64,000 nucleotides of DNA from Acrasis kona (lineage: Eukaryota > Heterolobosea > Eutetramitea > Acrasida > Acrasidae): NCBI GenBank assembly GCA_026419775.2, contig JAOPGA020001171.1, positions 1-64,000 on the forward strand, written 5' to 3'. The translations under genes were made by a program, and so were the position numbers. The notes below the pieces were generated by a model, which searched no databases, was not told where the DNA came from, and was given only the letters and a program-made list of their open reading frames with translations. Positions 51,689 through 62,754 of the stretch are shown piece after piece. Position 1 is the first letter of the stretch; each line of letters opens with the position of its first letter.

Positions 51689-53408
51689 TTATGATGACTT
51701 GCTACGAGATTTGTATGTGAAGAATCTACTTATTGACTTGATAGTGTTTTGTGTTGGAGCTGCTGTGTTAACGAATGATTGTATGAATGTGAATCTCTTC
51801 AATACTAACTCCTTTGTAACTTCCTTCGGTGTCACTACAAATCCATCCGTATTGTCATCAAACATTGCGCACAATGTGGCACAGCAGACACCAATGCTTT
51901 CATTATTACCGCTTTTGCAAAGTATTAGCACAGAGTAGCCATTGCTTAGTTTGTTTCTAATGAATGATAAGATTCTTGGTAGGTTCTTCGGAATGAGATC
52001 TCTTCTCCTCTTATGATCCTGTCAAGTGTAAATAAAGTGGAAAATGTGATGATACCATTATGTGTGCGACCAATAGTGTATCGGAGTCTATTTGATCCGA
52101 ATCATCGTCTACGCAGGAAATAATCGCAACATGGTTTGATCCTACTAACTGACCAAATTTTGTAAAAGAACTTGTGTAATCACAAACTAAAACAATCACA
52201 ACAAGTCAAGCACAACAACATACCGTTTGGATTTGAACCAATAAACAAGTTTGTATTTGCAATTTTTGTGAACTCATCAGTGTATATTTGCAGAGCAGCA
52301 ATTGACCCAGAGTGATAGAGATTTATTTTAGAATCACCAAACTCCCGTACAACATCACGAACGCGTTCTTCACATACTAACTCTCCTTCTAGTAAAAAAT
52401 CTTTGTTATCCCAAAAAAGTTTCGGAGTGAGTCCTAATGACCAGCCTTGATGATCATCACCAGCACCTTGTATGTAATGCCAGCTGTTACTTTTCACAAT
52501 GTAGTCAGGATCACTTGTACTAACCAAAAACTATAATGTTAATTAAAAGTATTGGAACGAAGAACATACCAGTGGTGTAAATGAAAAACTTTTAAATGCT
52601 ATTCTTAAGGACTCCAAATCACTATTCTGACTTATCCATATACATCTCAAAGGTTTCGTCATTACTTTAGACAAGACCGACAAATCAACTCCACTTTTCT
52701 AAAATAAATGAATGACTGTTAGTAATAGATTATCTTACCATCAGATTGTCCGTCCAAGTGTTTAGTTTTTCTGTAATTTGGTCCTTTTCAGATGGATGAA
52801 TCCAAACTGGAAGATGTAAGTTAGTATCCCAAACATGTTCCTGGCCTCTTGTTTTTGCAACCACCATGTTAATAACGCACGACCAGATGGGAATAGTTTT
52901 TGAAAAACTATCTGGAAATTTCTTGCCTTTTCTTGTGGAATCTAATATTATGATACCCTTATTGGCGCTACTGTGGATCGCAACTTGTAGATTTAATCTT
53001 GTTGTTGGAAATCTCCAATTATATGTGTGGCCATCTGTCGACTGGATGATGAGTGGTTTTGTATATCGAAAATTACCTTGAAGTAGCAAGTTCCATCAAA
53101 TTTTGGCAAGTACCATTGACCACATCGTAGATTTGCAAAAACAGGAAGGGATTCGAAAGTACTAGCATTGTAGGTAAATAATAAAATGTTGTTATTTACT
53201 TGCAAACGTCCTTCGCGAATAACGAGTCAAATTCAATTGATTTTAAGCGTGCATACACATTAACTGACTGCTTTTCAACTTTTCGTCTATTTGCTTAAAT
53301 ATAACATTATATCAATTTGATTCTACTAACGAAAGTTTGTGAAATTTGATGTCCGGGTGAAGTATCATGTTGTCCATAGTTGACTTCATTATCGTTGTTA
53401 AAGTTCAT
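51689..53408 (-). CDS. RIT1: tRNA A64-2'-O-ribosylphosphate transferase RIT1-like
   Basis: Eight exons: 53408-53327, 53293-53200, 53161-53077, 53041-52739, 52698-52570, 52530-52224, 52186-52056 and 52018-51689. The introns are 33-40 bases, all GT-AG and in phase; 486 residues (the yeast enzyme is about 510). Diagnostic stretches are LRCGQWYLPKF, CYFK|STDGHTYNWRF across an intron, IIILDSTRKGKKFPDSFSKTIPIW, YIQGAGDDHQGW and, at the C-terminus, CKSGNNESIGVCCATL, a phosphatase-like P-loop. In fungi and plants RIT1 adds a ribosyl phosphate to A64 of initiator tRNA-Met and blocks its use in elongation. The gene has only 65 bases between its ATG and that of the divergent Rab-like gene. Confidence 0.9.
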
Positions 53409-53473
53409 GAGTTCAGCTGACTAACGAATCCTTAGAACATGTCACCAATCAACACAATATCTCTAACGAAAAT

Positions 53474-54148
53474 ATGTCGTGCTTCGGCGCCAAGAAGGGT
53501 ACATCAGGCAAAAACAAAACACCATCAATAACGATTCGCAGCGAAACAAGGCAACCTAACAATGATTCTAGAAACAAAGTGTTTAAATTATTAGTAATAG
53601 GAGAGAGTGGTGTTGGTAAAACTGCCATAACAACAAGATACGTAGATGATCAGTTCAAATCCGAAATGATGTCAACAATTGGTGTCGACTTTGTAAGAAC
53701 ATGAAGATTCAATGTACTAACCTCCATAGAAAAAGAAAAAAGTTGTGCGTGATGGAATAGATTATAATTTACAAATATGGGACACAGTAAGATCATTTTT
53801 CATCTGTGTTAAAAATTATAGGCGGGTCAAGAAAAGTTTCGAAGTATGACAAAATCTCATTACAGAGGGATACAGGGAGTGATTGTTGTATTTGATGTGA
53901 CCTCTAGCGAATCATTTCAAAACATTACAAGATGGATGCAGGACATTAGTACACACGCCCCACCTAAAGTATTCAAAGTTCTTTGCGGAAATAAAAGCGA
54001 TCTTCCGGGGAGGCAAGTATCAACCCAAGAGGGAAACAAATTATCGTCAGAATACCAAGCACCGTATTTGGAGGTGAGCGCAAAGACGAACACCAACATT
54101 ACAGAGCTCTTTGACGCAGTTGTAGATGGAATAATAAAAACCGTTTAA
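53474..54148 (+). CDS. Rab-like small GTPase without a C-terminal prenylation motif
   Basis: Exons 53474-53692, 53730-53786 and 53822-54148, with introns of 37 and 35 bases; 200 residues. The G domain is complete: VIGESGVGKTA (P-loop), STIGVDF (switch I Thr), IWDTAGQEKFRSM (switch II, Rab-type), CGNKSDL and EVSAKTN. The protein ends soon after the last helix (GIIKTV) with no Cys, so the usual double-geranylgeranyl signal of Rabs is missing. A 35-residue N-terminal extension begins MSCFGAKKG; the Cys at position 3 could be palmitoylated instead. Membrane trafficking is the likely field, but membrane attachment would have to be unusual. Confidence 0.88.
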
Positions 54149-54484
54149 ACATTGAGACATTGTTCTCATGACTTTGCACACATTAAAAACATGTGTGAAC
54201 ATTTTTTATAATCAATCATAATGCAATCTGACGCCATGATTATGTGCAATGGGTAGTCAAAAATTAATTGTCTTTGACATAATGATTTAATAATAGTATC
54301 TGATTTTGATTAATCACCGGAGTAACATAGTGGCGGGCATAATACATAGTATAAATGTGACCTTTTGCCCGGATCTTGAATTTCCCTATGTACATCTATG
54401 GGCATTCATGTACATTAGTTTCTATTCGCCCCGATGATTACGGTTGATTGATAATTATAACGAAATTTTCGCAGAAGAGGGGCA

Positions 54485-57400
54485 ATGCTCCACCTTGTAT
54501 CGCTGTTAGCAGTAACCGCTAGCTTGGTATCATGCGCCCTAGTATCCCAATATGAATTCAAAGAACAGACGGGGAATATTATTCACGACAGCGTCGGAAA
54601 TAATACTGGCGTCATGCTAGGAAATAGTCATTGGTGGGACGTCGTTCCATACGAACAATCCTAGAGTCAATACCACTTACACTTTGAACTTTTGGGGTAA
54701 TGATTATGATTATGTCACCTTACCGCGCTATATAATAGACTATTCTCAACCATGGAGCATGTCTCTGTGGGTAAGGAACAGGTGGGACAACAAGTGGCAG
54801 ACCTTTATATCGGTGGACATTTTTGCGGACCATAGGAAGGCGGGTCAGGGCTACAACGTAGTGGACCATTACTTCCAGTGGAACGCAAATGAACAAAAGT
54901 ATTGTATGATTGCTTATTATACATATGTGTGTGGTCCAAGTACTTTTAAACAGTTTGATGTTTGGTTTCACCTGACGGGTACTTACAACCAAACGCACAT
55001 TTCGTTTTATGTAAATGGTCAGCTCGCACAGACTGCTGCAGCCGGGGCGTGGACCATATAACATGGACGGCAGTTGGATCATAGGGGGGGCATACTTCAC
55101 AGGTGACGATTTGGCTCGTGCAGATTCAGCAGTCTGCAACATGGCCATGGTACAGTTTTACAATCACACCTTATCAGATTCAGAGGCCTCTTACTTGTAC
55201 ACTTCGGTTGCGTCGGCACCCAATACAAAATTTGGTGCCACTTATTATTTGAATGACACTGGTCTCGTAATAAAAGATTATGGTTCATATGGCTATGACG
55301 CCAGTATTAAAGGTTATTTAACTGATTGTACCTTGTATAATCCTTCACGATCCATCATTTCCATCAACGGAAAAAGTTGGATCGATAACTCTGGAACTTA
55401 TCCTCTTACTTCTAAACAAAGCTTTACTGTTATGGTGTGGGCGAGAACTACATTTAGAGATTCTACCGCGGGAACTTTCTTTAGTGCTGTGAATGGAAGG
55501 TTTAGTGCTGTTACAATGTATCATGGAACTGATGGAAAGGTTTATTGGTATTTAAATTCTGCGCCAGCGACACTTTCATCTACTAATTCTATTTCTCCTC
55601 TCATTCCTGGTATATGGTATCACATTACGGGTACATATGATGTAGTGACCCTAGATAGGAATGCTTTATATTAATGGCGTCTATCAAGGCCAAGTGACAT
55701 CCTCTGTCGCTCCATTTAGTAATTTTGTTATCGGTAGCAATACTTATGGTTCTGATCCTGGTTATGTTAGCCAATTTACCGGAATGATCTCAAGATCAAT
55801 TTTAGTACAATCCTTATTAAATCAATCTCAAATCATTCAAAGCATGAATAGTTTTACTCCTAATGAGGTCAATAGTATAGTGTCAATTGGTCAAGTCATT
55901 ACAATATCAATCGGTGGTTATTATGTTTCTGTGGGACCAAATAATGGTGCTTGTGGGAAACCCATGTCAACTTTAACAGGTTTTGACCCGGCAACCAGTT
56001 ATTGGGTAGTAACTAAGCCCATTGATGGATTCAATAAATCTATATCTTTGAAGTCTTATACTTACAACGATACCTACTTGGTAAGTTGTAGCGGCGGAAT
56101 GGCACTTGCAGATTTGAACTTTTGTAACACTGTTGGAGATAAAGGATATTCGTCCTTTATTCCAATAGTTTCTCTTAACAACCAAAACATACAGTCAACT
56201 GCTACTTTTTCACTTAGTTATCCGAATTCCTTCTATATTGTTGCAGTAGGTTCGGATTTAGGGACATATGACTTTAATACATGGGGTCCCTTTAAAGATC
56301 AATCGTCTTTTGTAATTTCAAATTTGACTTGTTATGGCAAAGCAGCGCTTCAGTCTTGTTCTACGCCAAATGGTACATGTTCAAACACAGATATATGTGC
56401 TTGTTCCTCTGGGTATTATGGCAGTCAGTGTGAGGCTTGGTCATGTAGCACAGTTTTGTATAATACTAGCAGTGTTTGTTCTGGGAATGGTACTTGTGTT
56501 TCTCCTAATACTTGTTTATGTAAAAATAACTACTTTGGGTCTAATTGCGAATTCTTTGGTTGCTATGGATATGCTTTCAACGATTCGAGATCTTGTGGTC
56601 CAAATGCTACATGCACGCAACCTGGTCGGTGTGATTGTAAACAGGGATACGTAGGTTACGGTAATAATTGTACTTTATTTGTACCCACACCGACACCAAC
56701 GCCCACTCCTACACCTACACCTACTCCAACACCCACGCCTACTCCTACTCGAACACCTACATTAACGCCTACTTCAACGCCCACACCTACACCTACTCCC
56801 ACACCTACATTAACGCCTACTCCCACACCTACACCCACACCTACACCCACACCAACACCTACTCCAACACCTACATCGACGCCTACTTCAACGCCCACGC
56901 CTACTCCTACACCTATGCCCACACCAACACCTACGCCTACTCCTACACCTACTCTTACACCTACTCCTACACTTACTCCAACACCAACGCCCACTGCTAC
57001 ACCTACTCCCACATCAACTCCTACGCCGACTCCTTCGCCGACTCCTACAACAACACCCACTTCAACACCTACACCCACTCCTACACCGACACCAACTCCC
57101 ACCCCGACACCTACATCAACCTCTACATCTATGCTCACTCCTACACCTACGCCCACACTTACTCCTACTCTAACACCTACATCTACGCCCACACCAACAC
57201 TTACACCTACGCCCACACCTACATATACACAAACGCCTCCTACTCCCACCCTAACACCTACCCCAACAATTACCCCCACTTCAACGCCCACATTAACAAC
57301 CACACCGACTCCTACTCCCACTTCTACACCGACGTCAACGCCAACAATAACCTCGACACCTACCCAAACATCTACACCTACCCCAACAGTTACCCCCACT

Positions 57401-58672
57401 TCAACACCCACATTAACACCCACTCCAACACCTACTTCAACACCAACAGTTACTATCACTCCAACGCCCTCACCTACTCCAACCCTCACACCCACTCCAA
57501 CGCCCACATCAACATCGACTCCCATCCCAACACCAACAGCTAACATCACACAAACTCCAACTTCAACTCCTACACTAACTACTACTCCAACACCTACTTC
57601 AACTCCAACTTTAACCTTATCGACCTCGCCCACACCTACTCAAACACAAATAGTTTGTAAGGAGGGATACTCTGGTCACAATTGTGAATATTATTATTGT
57701 GGAGATTACTTTTACAACTCATCGCTTGTATGCTCTAATGGTAATGGTACCTGCGTCTCTCCAAATGTATGTGTCTGTCAATCAGGGTACATTGGTCAAT
57801 TCTGCGAGTTGTCTGCAGAAAGGTATAACTTTCATATTGCTTCGTCGTTAGTCAACGACGTTCCCTACTCTTCTAACGACTACGGTCTTGTCCAATACTC
57901 TTATGCGACTAGTCAACCGGTATTGGTATTGAGCAGTACTTTTAACTCTACCCTTTCTATACAGCGCACTGCTCTTAGAAGCTTAGAAGCTTCTGTTGTA
58001 ATGAACAGAAAGGCTTATGCGACAATGTCGATATTAAAAACGAATAGCTCCGCTAATTATGTGGAGTTGTGGTTATATAACACGGCGTCAAGTTATTTTT
58101 ATAGTTGGTTGTCCATGGATATATATGGTAACAAAAAAATAAATGTACAAATGAAATTTAATGACGTCACTTTGATTTCTCAATCAAAATCTGAGAATTG
58201 TGATTTTAGGTTTGAAACATTATATACACTTTATTTGTTCGTTACAAATACTACTGACAATAATTATGTTGTGTCAACTCAACTCTTTGAAGGCGATACT
58301 TTAAGGTGCGCTGTTCAGTTACAACCAAAGCCATTATTATTCAATTCGAGACGATTTTATGTAATTTTGTCGCAAAGTAATAATATTCCTGATTATCAGA
58401 GGGGAATTAGGGATGTTTCTGTTAAATCTTCTATATCTATTAATGTAACATCTGTTGGAATTAATTGTACTACTTTTGATTGTAATGCGCCGGTGGGAGG
58501 AGGTAGCACTTTGTCTTCTGTCGCCACGTCAAGTAGTTTTGTAATTGTAGTCGTGGTAATTGCCTTGGTGCTTGTTACTTTTGCAGTGATCTCCTCTGTT
58601 TCGATTATTGTATTAGTGATGTACAGGAAAAAAGCAAAGAGAATACACCCTATAGGAGTGTTTGGAAAATGA
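54485..58672 (+). CDS. Surface protein with LamG-like, EGF-like and Thr-Pro repeats, frame-disrupted
   Basis: A long type I membrane protein in four pieces, each one base out of phase with the last: 54485-54664, 54663-55061, 55015-55674 and 55661-58672. It starts with a signal peptide ([18 protein letters not shown]). Two LamG/concanavalin-like domains follow ('[20 protein letters not shown]', [39 protein letters not shown]). Next are three EGF-like modules ([36 protein letters not shown]), about 320 residues of Thr-Pro repeats, a further EGF-like module and a folded region. Last come a transmembrane helix ([18 protein letters not shown]) and a basic tail. It is probably an adhesion or recognition protein with a rigid, heavily O-glycosylatable stalk. 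The breaks are discussed in the findings; the fourth piece is intact for 1003 codons. Confidence 0.7.
56684..57647 (+). repeat. Thr-Pro coding low-complexity tandem repeat
   Basis: About 960 bases built from ACNCCNAC-type six-base units coding for Thr-Pro, with occasional Ser, Leu, Ile or Val replacements. It forms the stalk of the surface protein. Repeats of this kind change length by slippage, so the exact count may vary between strains or be compressed in assembly. The minus strand shows a matching Gly/Val open frame that is only a shadow. Confidence 0.9.
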
Positions 58673-58737
58673 TAAATTGATACTAAAATGAAAATGTAAA
58701 TTAAATTAAATTTTTTTCATCTTTAATTCAAATGTGT

Positions 58738-59091
58738 TTAAAAAACTGCGCGGGAAAGATATAAAGTACTTGGAAGAGAATGCACTAGCAATAGAGGTAG
58801 GTTAAACTTTCTGAAGAAAAGGCACAGATCAGATATCTTGAGAGGCCGAAAGGTATCCCGGAATGATGATGGACACTTGTTTTGCAGGATCTCATCCACT
58901 ACAATAAAGGCAATTTGTGGTGCTCGCTCATCGAAATTATTAATAAAAATTGATATTCGTTTGTCATCTTTTGTGTTTGAATTTTTGTTGTCAAGAAAGT
59001 CCATCTTCGTCATCAAACAATCACTAGTGGTTTTGTGCCTCCGCGAATCAATAGATTGTTGACTAGTGGACCTGCTAATCTGATCAATCAA
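58738..59091 (-). CDS. Hypothetical ORF, weak
   Basis: A minus-strand frame of about 117 codons. The frame begins at a TTG and the first ATG lies about 27 codons in. The composition is ordinary (DKRISIFINNFDERAP), but there is no motif, no exon partner was found, and a + strand frame overlaps it. It is convergent with the end of the surface-protein gene. Confidence 0.2.
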   Translation of the reverse strand: MIDQISRSTSQQSIDSRRHKTTSDCLMTKMDFLDNKNSNTKDDKRISIFINNFDERAPQIAFIVVDEILQNKCPSSFRDTFRPLKISDLCLFFRKFNLPLLLVHSLPSTLYLSRAVF

Positions 59092-59245
59092 AAGATGCGG
59101 ATGAAGAAGAAGTATGAAGCAGGATATTGTTCTATGAACAACATAAATTTTGTCTGAAAATTGTTTACATTATTTATTTGTCAAGGCTGTACATTGTTGG
59201 GTCTGGAGCAGCGCAACTAAGTGTTTAAAGTACGGTTTTGGCTCC

Positions 59246-59584
59246 TTAACCTATTGACGTAAAATTGGTTGAGATTGACAAAGAAGGCCTCTTCTTTATC
59301 GAAATCGGTTTTATGTGGCGTCTGCTGTTTTTTATATTAGATATGTATGAATCATAGCTATCATTTGTTTGTTCAACCTCTTTCTCAATGTAATGTGTTG
59401 TGGGAACTCCAATATATGGGTTTAGAATGTCGGGGATATGATCCTCTTCATAGTTGTTCTCGACATCCTCATCAATGCTCATATCATACAGTTGGTACGT
59501 TGTCATGTTTTGTTTTATTTTATTCTCTTCATTCATTCTCCCTTTTATCGTGATCGAAGGATCCAAGGGATCAAAATTGTCCAC
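59246..59584 (-). CDS. Small acidic hypothetical protein
   Basis: A minus-strand frame of about 112 codons. The frame opens at a GTG, and the first ATG is about 17 codons in (MNEENKIKQNM). The sequence is acidic, with Tyr and Asp clusters (YEEDHIPDILNPYIG, NDSYDSYIS) and a basic C-terminus, and looks like a real disordered protein. No family is recognised. The upstream sequence may hold a first exon that I could not define. Confidence 0.4.
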   Translation of the reverse strand: MDNFDPLDPSITIKGRMNEENKIKQNMTTYQLYDMSIDEDVENNYEEDHIPDILNPYIGVPTTHYIEKEVEQTNDSYDSYISNIKNSRRHIKPISIKKRPSLSISTNFTSIG

Positions 59585-59944
59585 GAATCTTCACCAGATT
59601 AGGTCATTTTGGTTTCAATTTTGTTGATTCCCCGAATTGTAAAATCCCATAAGAGAGAATAAACTCATACAGTGAAGGAGTTGTAATCTAAAAGATTGAT
59701 ATTCATTTGACTATGATATGAATATTTATCGCTGCGCGATTAGCGGGATTGTATCAATCTCTGTGTATGGTCGATTGATAATATTATGAGTTTCGGATAA
59801 TTTTTACTTTTTACTAGCCCGTATTCGCAGCTTCAGTTTCAATACCTTGAAAATCATTATAATGTTCTCATTGAGAGCTTGTCCAAACCGGCAAGTACTT
59901 TGTTTGTAATCGCATCATTCATTGTGAAGTTTGAATTACACAAA
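59585..59944. other. Divergent promoter region
   Basis: About 360 bases between the small acidic frame and the RRM gene. The RRM frame is open upstream to 59879, but no ATG occurs before 59945. No RNA gene or repeat was seen. Confidence 0.45.
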
Positions 59945-60901
59945 ATGCCACCAACAAACAAATCAAACAAGAAAGATAATGGAAATACAAACTCTGCATC
60001 AATAAAAAAACAGAAGAGAGCAAGTGCATCAAAAGAAGTTGTACTAGTGAAAAACCTGCCACAAACAATCACACAAAAAAAGATTCGTGAAGTGTTCGCC
60101 AAATGCAACCCTGTAGGAATCCAGTTCGCACGCAAGAGTAATGAGACGTCTGCATACGTTTCATTTAGGTTTCCATCTTCCTTAAAGAGGGCTCTTAAAC
60201 TGGACGGTACCTCTATAGATGATAAAGAAATTTCAGTTGTTAAATACAAAATGAGAAGTGTAAAGGATGTTGTAGAAGAACCAAACACAATTCTTGTGGC
60301 GAACCTTGATCCATCTGTTACCGAAGATAAACTTTCCGCATTCTTCTCCACATGCGGTAAAATCACAAAAGTACACCAACCCAACTTTGGTAAATCAAAA
60401 ACACATACCGCACGCATCACATTCCAAGACGAGAGTTCGCTCGAGTCAGCATTAAAACTTTCAGGCGAACAACTTTCAAAGAACTTGATTCACGTCGAGT
60501 CAATTGACAAAAAGATGGAGTATGACGTCATGATTAGTAGAATAGATTACCAAGTAAAACAAAATCAACTTTCAAAACTTTTGACCAAGTGTGGAGAGGT
60601 TTCCGACCTCTACATGCCCACCATCAAAAATACCGGATTGAACCTTGGAACAGCTTACGTTAAATTTGTAAACCAGAAGGACAAGAGCAAGTCATTAGAA
60701 TTGGACGGTACAAAATTGAACGACAAGCCAATCATGGTGAAGTTGTTGAAGCCAAAGAAAGAGACTAAGGAGGAGGAAGAGGATGCGGGTGATGAACAAG
60801 CCGAGGACAAATTTATAGATGACGAAGCGCAAGAGGAGAGTGAGAGTGAGGACAGTGGATATGAGAGTGACATTAATGAAGATGTTAGCGAAGAGGAGTA
60901 A
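59945..60901 (+). CDS. RNA-binding protein with three RRM-type domains
   Basis: A 318-residue intronless protein from the ATG at 59945. A basic N-terminus (NKSNKKD, KKQKR) precedes three RNA-recognition motifs: VVLVKNLPQTITQKKIREVF with AYVSFRF; TILVANLDPSVTEDKLSAFFSTCG with ARITFQ; and a weaker third, DVMISRIDYQVKQNQLSKLL with AYVKFV. The C-terminus is strongly acidic (EEEEDAGDEQAED and later DSGYESD). A multi-RRM protein with an acidic tail suggests nucleolar or mRNA-binding function. The specific family is not identified. Confidence 0.8.
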   Translation: MPPTNKSNKKDNGNTNSASIKKQKRASASKEVVLVKNLPQTITQKKIREVFAKCNPVGIQFARKSNETSAYVSFRFPSSLKRALKLDGTSIDDKEISVVKYKMRSVKDVVEEPNTILVANLDPSVTEDKLSAFFSTCGKITKVHQPNFGKSKTHTARITFQDESSLESALKLSGEQLSKNLIHVESIDKKMEYDVMISRIDYQVKQNQLSKLLTKCGEVSDLYMPTIKNTGLNLGTAYVKFVNQKDKSKSLELDGTKLNDKPIMVKLLKPKKETKEEEEDAGDEQAEDKFIDDEAQEESESEDSGYESDINEDVSEEE

Positions 60902-61120
60902 GGTTAAAAATAAAAGGCTTTTAATACAGATGAATGTTTCAATTGTCATCGTTTAATTTACAGATGAAATGCATTTTGAGCATTGTAAAATCCTCTTCAA
61001 AAAAAGTTTTGCTCAATTTGGTCAATCGAATTTTTGTCCCTCAGTTAGGATATTCTACATATGATATTGAAAAAAGTTTTTTTGGTATACATTGGGATGT
61101 AGACAAGTAGGCACAAGTAA

Positions 61121-61315
61121 ATGACGATGTCTGACGAGGAAGGGGTTCGATTATTGAAAATTTTGTTTGACCCACCCATTGTTTCTGTGATGGCGTCAGC
61201 CATCACTCTATATGGTGTAATCGGGATTTGTGTGAAAACGTCAAAAAACGACGGACTGAAGAACTCGGCAGGAACTTGGAATTCTCAGATTACTGTTGTC
61301 AACTCCACAGTCTAA
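61121..61315 (+). CDS. Small single-pass membrane protein
   Basis: A 64-residue frame from an ATG at 61121 with a hydrophobic segment (about IVSVMASAITLYGVIGICV) flanked by an acidic N-terminus and a polar C-terminus. The size and layout recall small subunits of mitochondrial membrane complexes, but no family signature is visible. It ends just before the F-box gene on the same strand. Confidence 0.4.
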   Translation: MTMSDEEGVRLLKILFDPPIVSVMASAITLYGVIGICVKTSKNDGLKNSAGTWNSQITVVNSTV

Positions 61316-61361
61316 TAAATTTTGATGCTCGTTGACTAAAAAGTTCGAAAAAAACATAAGA

Positions 61362-62264
61362 ATGACCAAACGTTGTGCTTCAACTACAAAAAGTGGGACA
61401 AGGTGCAAAAAGAATGCCGCTGACGGAAGTGATTGCTGTACGACTCATAACGCACAAAAGAAAGGGGAAATCGAAGAGATTGATCAAAGCTCTACAATAC
61501 CACAACCAAAAAGATTAAAGTTGTCTGAGTTATCCTATTTTACATCCAACAAAGAGGCGAAGCAACCACTTTTTATGGAGCACAACAGGGATATACTCTC
61601 GTGTATTCTAGACTTCGTGCCACGCCGGCGACTATTCAGTTTAAGAACAGTACACCCAACTTGGACCAAGTTTATAGACGGAAGTAATGAATTATGGTCA
61701 CAGCTAGGAATGTGCGAACCACTTCACTTCAAGCATTATTCAACGTTTTTTGAACAAGAGACACCTAATTTCTGTGACGAGATGAGGAAAGTTTACCTCA
61801 AACTGTCCTACGCCAAGCTAGCCCAATCTCATAAATTATTCAAATTTGAAGTGAAAAAAGTTTCTAATCACTTCCAAATGAGCAAGATACAGATGAATCA
61901 GCTTCTCACCGCAAACAAGCAACTGAAGCTAGCTACTAGTTTTCAGAAAAATTTTTATGGCATTGTAGGCACGTCGGATGATGGTTCTATTTTCAAAATT
62001 AAAGTACAAAACCTGCTCAACAAGATGAATTTTATCATTTTCAAGTGGTGCATATGGGACACTTGGATAGGGGCCATTCATATTAATGAAGACAAAGATC
62101 CTTACGCAGGGATATCAGACAATTATCCTCATGTGGTGCGGTATGAAGATTCTGAAAAGAAAGTAGTGGAAGATGAGAGTTTCTTAGAAGTTCTCAATAA
62201 GGAACTGAAGTTAGCTACTAGTTTTCAGAAAATGAACAACCGGCACACCCAAATACTGTTTTAG
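61362..62264 (+). CDS. F-box-type protein with N-terminal zinc-binding motif
   Basis: About 300 residues from the ATG at 61362. The N-terminus CASTTKSGTRCKKNA...CCTTH resembles the small Cys-Cys-Cys-His zinc-binding motif (DUF5763-like) seen in phage and protist proteins. At about residues 75-125 an F-box-like helix set follows (HNRDILSCILDFVPRRRLFSLRTVHPTWTKFI). The C-terminal half is not recognised. It contains a short duplicated peptide (LKLATSFQK, twice) backed by a 30-base DNA repeat, and the protein stops soon after the second copy, so the C-terminus may have been altered by the duplication. Confidence 0.6.
   Translation: MTKRCASTTKSGTRCKKNAADGSDCCTTHNAQKKGEIEEIDQSSTIPQPKRLKLSELSYFTSNKEAKQPLFMEHNRDILSCILDFVPRRRLFSLRTVHPTWTKFIDGSNELWSQLGMCEPLHFKHYSTFFEQETPNFCDEMRKVYLKLSYAKLAQSHKLFKFEVKKVSNHFQMSKIQMNQLLTANKQLKLATSFQKNFYGIVGTSDDGSIFKIKVQNLLNKMNFIIFKWCIWDTWIGAIHINEDKDPYAGISDNYPHVVRYEDSEKKVVEDESFLEVLNKELKLATSFQKMNNRHTQILF
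61921..62232 (+). repeat. Short direct repeat inside the F-box gene
   Basis: Two 30-base copies at 61921-61950 and 62203-62232 differ at one base. Both are in the same reading frame and encode LKLATSFQK. The second copy is followed by only 10 codons before the stop. Confidence 0.85.
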
Positions 62265-62754
62265 ATGATGAGCACAGAGAAAAGTTTTTTTCATCAATGT
62301 CAATGTGTCAGGTGTGTCAATTGTCAATGTATCCGTGTGTTATAGTCATGTCCTCATCCTTTTTGTCTTCTAATGACAAAATCTGATTTAATAAGAAGGT
62401 TCTCCAGCTAGTTTATGTGTTTCGTTTGATTGTGGACTGTGGTATTAAAAATTTTTGACAAGCAATTAATTTGGTCCCATTGATGCTGGTGGGATAATCT
62501 TTTGAGGTTGCTTGGGAGTTGGTAATGGGATAGATCATTTAGACAAGCAATAGTATGTAAAAAATAAACCTGTTGACATCAGAGTAATAATCCTCGATAT
62601 TATAACACTCAACCGTCGTTTACAACAATAATGCACCAAACCAAACTCGTTGCACCTCTCTCTACCCCTTATCCAAAATGTATCTGCGTGAGCTAGCCTG
62701 TACAGCAGCTTGTGCGACTAAATAGTTTTGTAATACTTCTACGCACAAAAGACC
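62265..62754. other. Gap without a supported gene
   Basis: About 490 AT-rich bases after the F-box gene. A few TG-rich stretches occur just after its stop (around 62295-62345). No frame, RNA gene or known repeat is supported. Confidence 0.4.

Noticed and set aside
54485-55690. Short introns explaining the frame breaks in the lectin gene
   Set aside because: GT-AG pairs that restore phase are 17-31 bases long or would delete conserved LamG residues such as VNGQL, or create stops.
54485-55690. Programmed +1 frameshifting at stop codons, as in Euplotes
   Set aside because: At the third site a shift at the stop would drop the Ile of the conserved LYINGV; a simple inserted base upstream explains it better, and no other gene here needs it.
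56656-57633. 325-codon minus-strand open frame of alternating Gly/Val
   Set aside because: It is the exact shadow of the Thr-Pro repeat on the + strand; the repeat unit avoids stops on both strands.
56684-57647. Repeat array resembling a CRISPR at first sight
   Set aside because: No spacers; simple six-base coding units in a eukaryotic gene.
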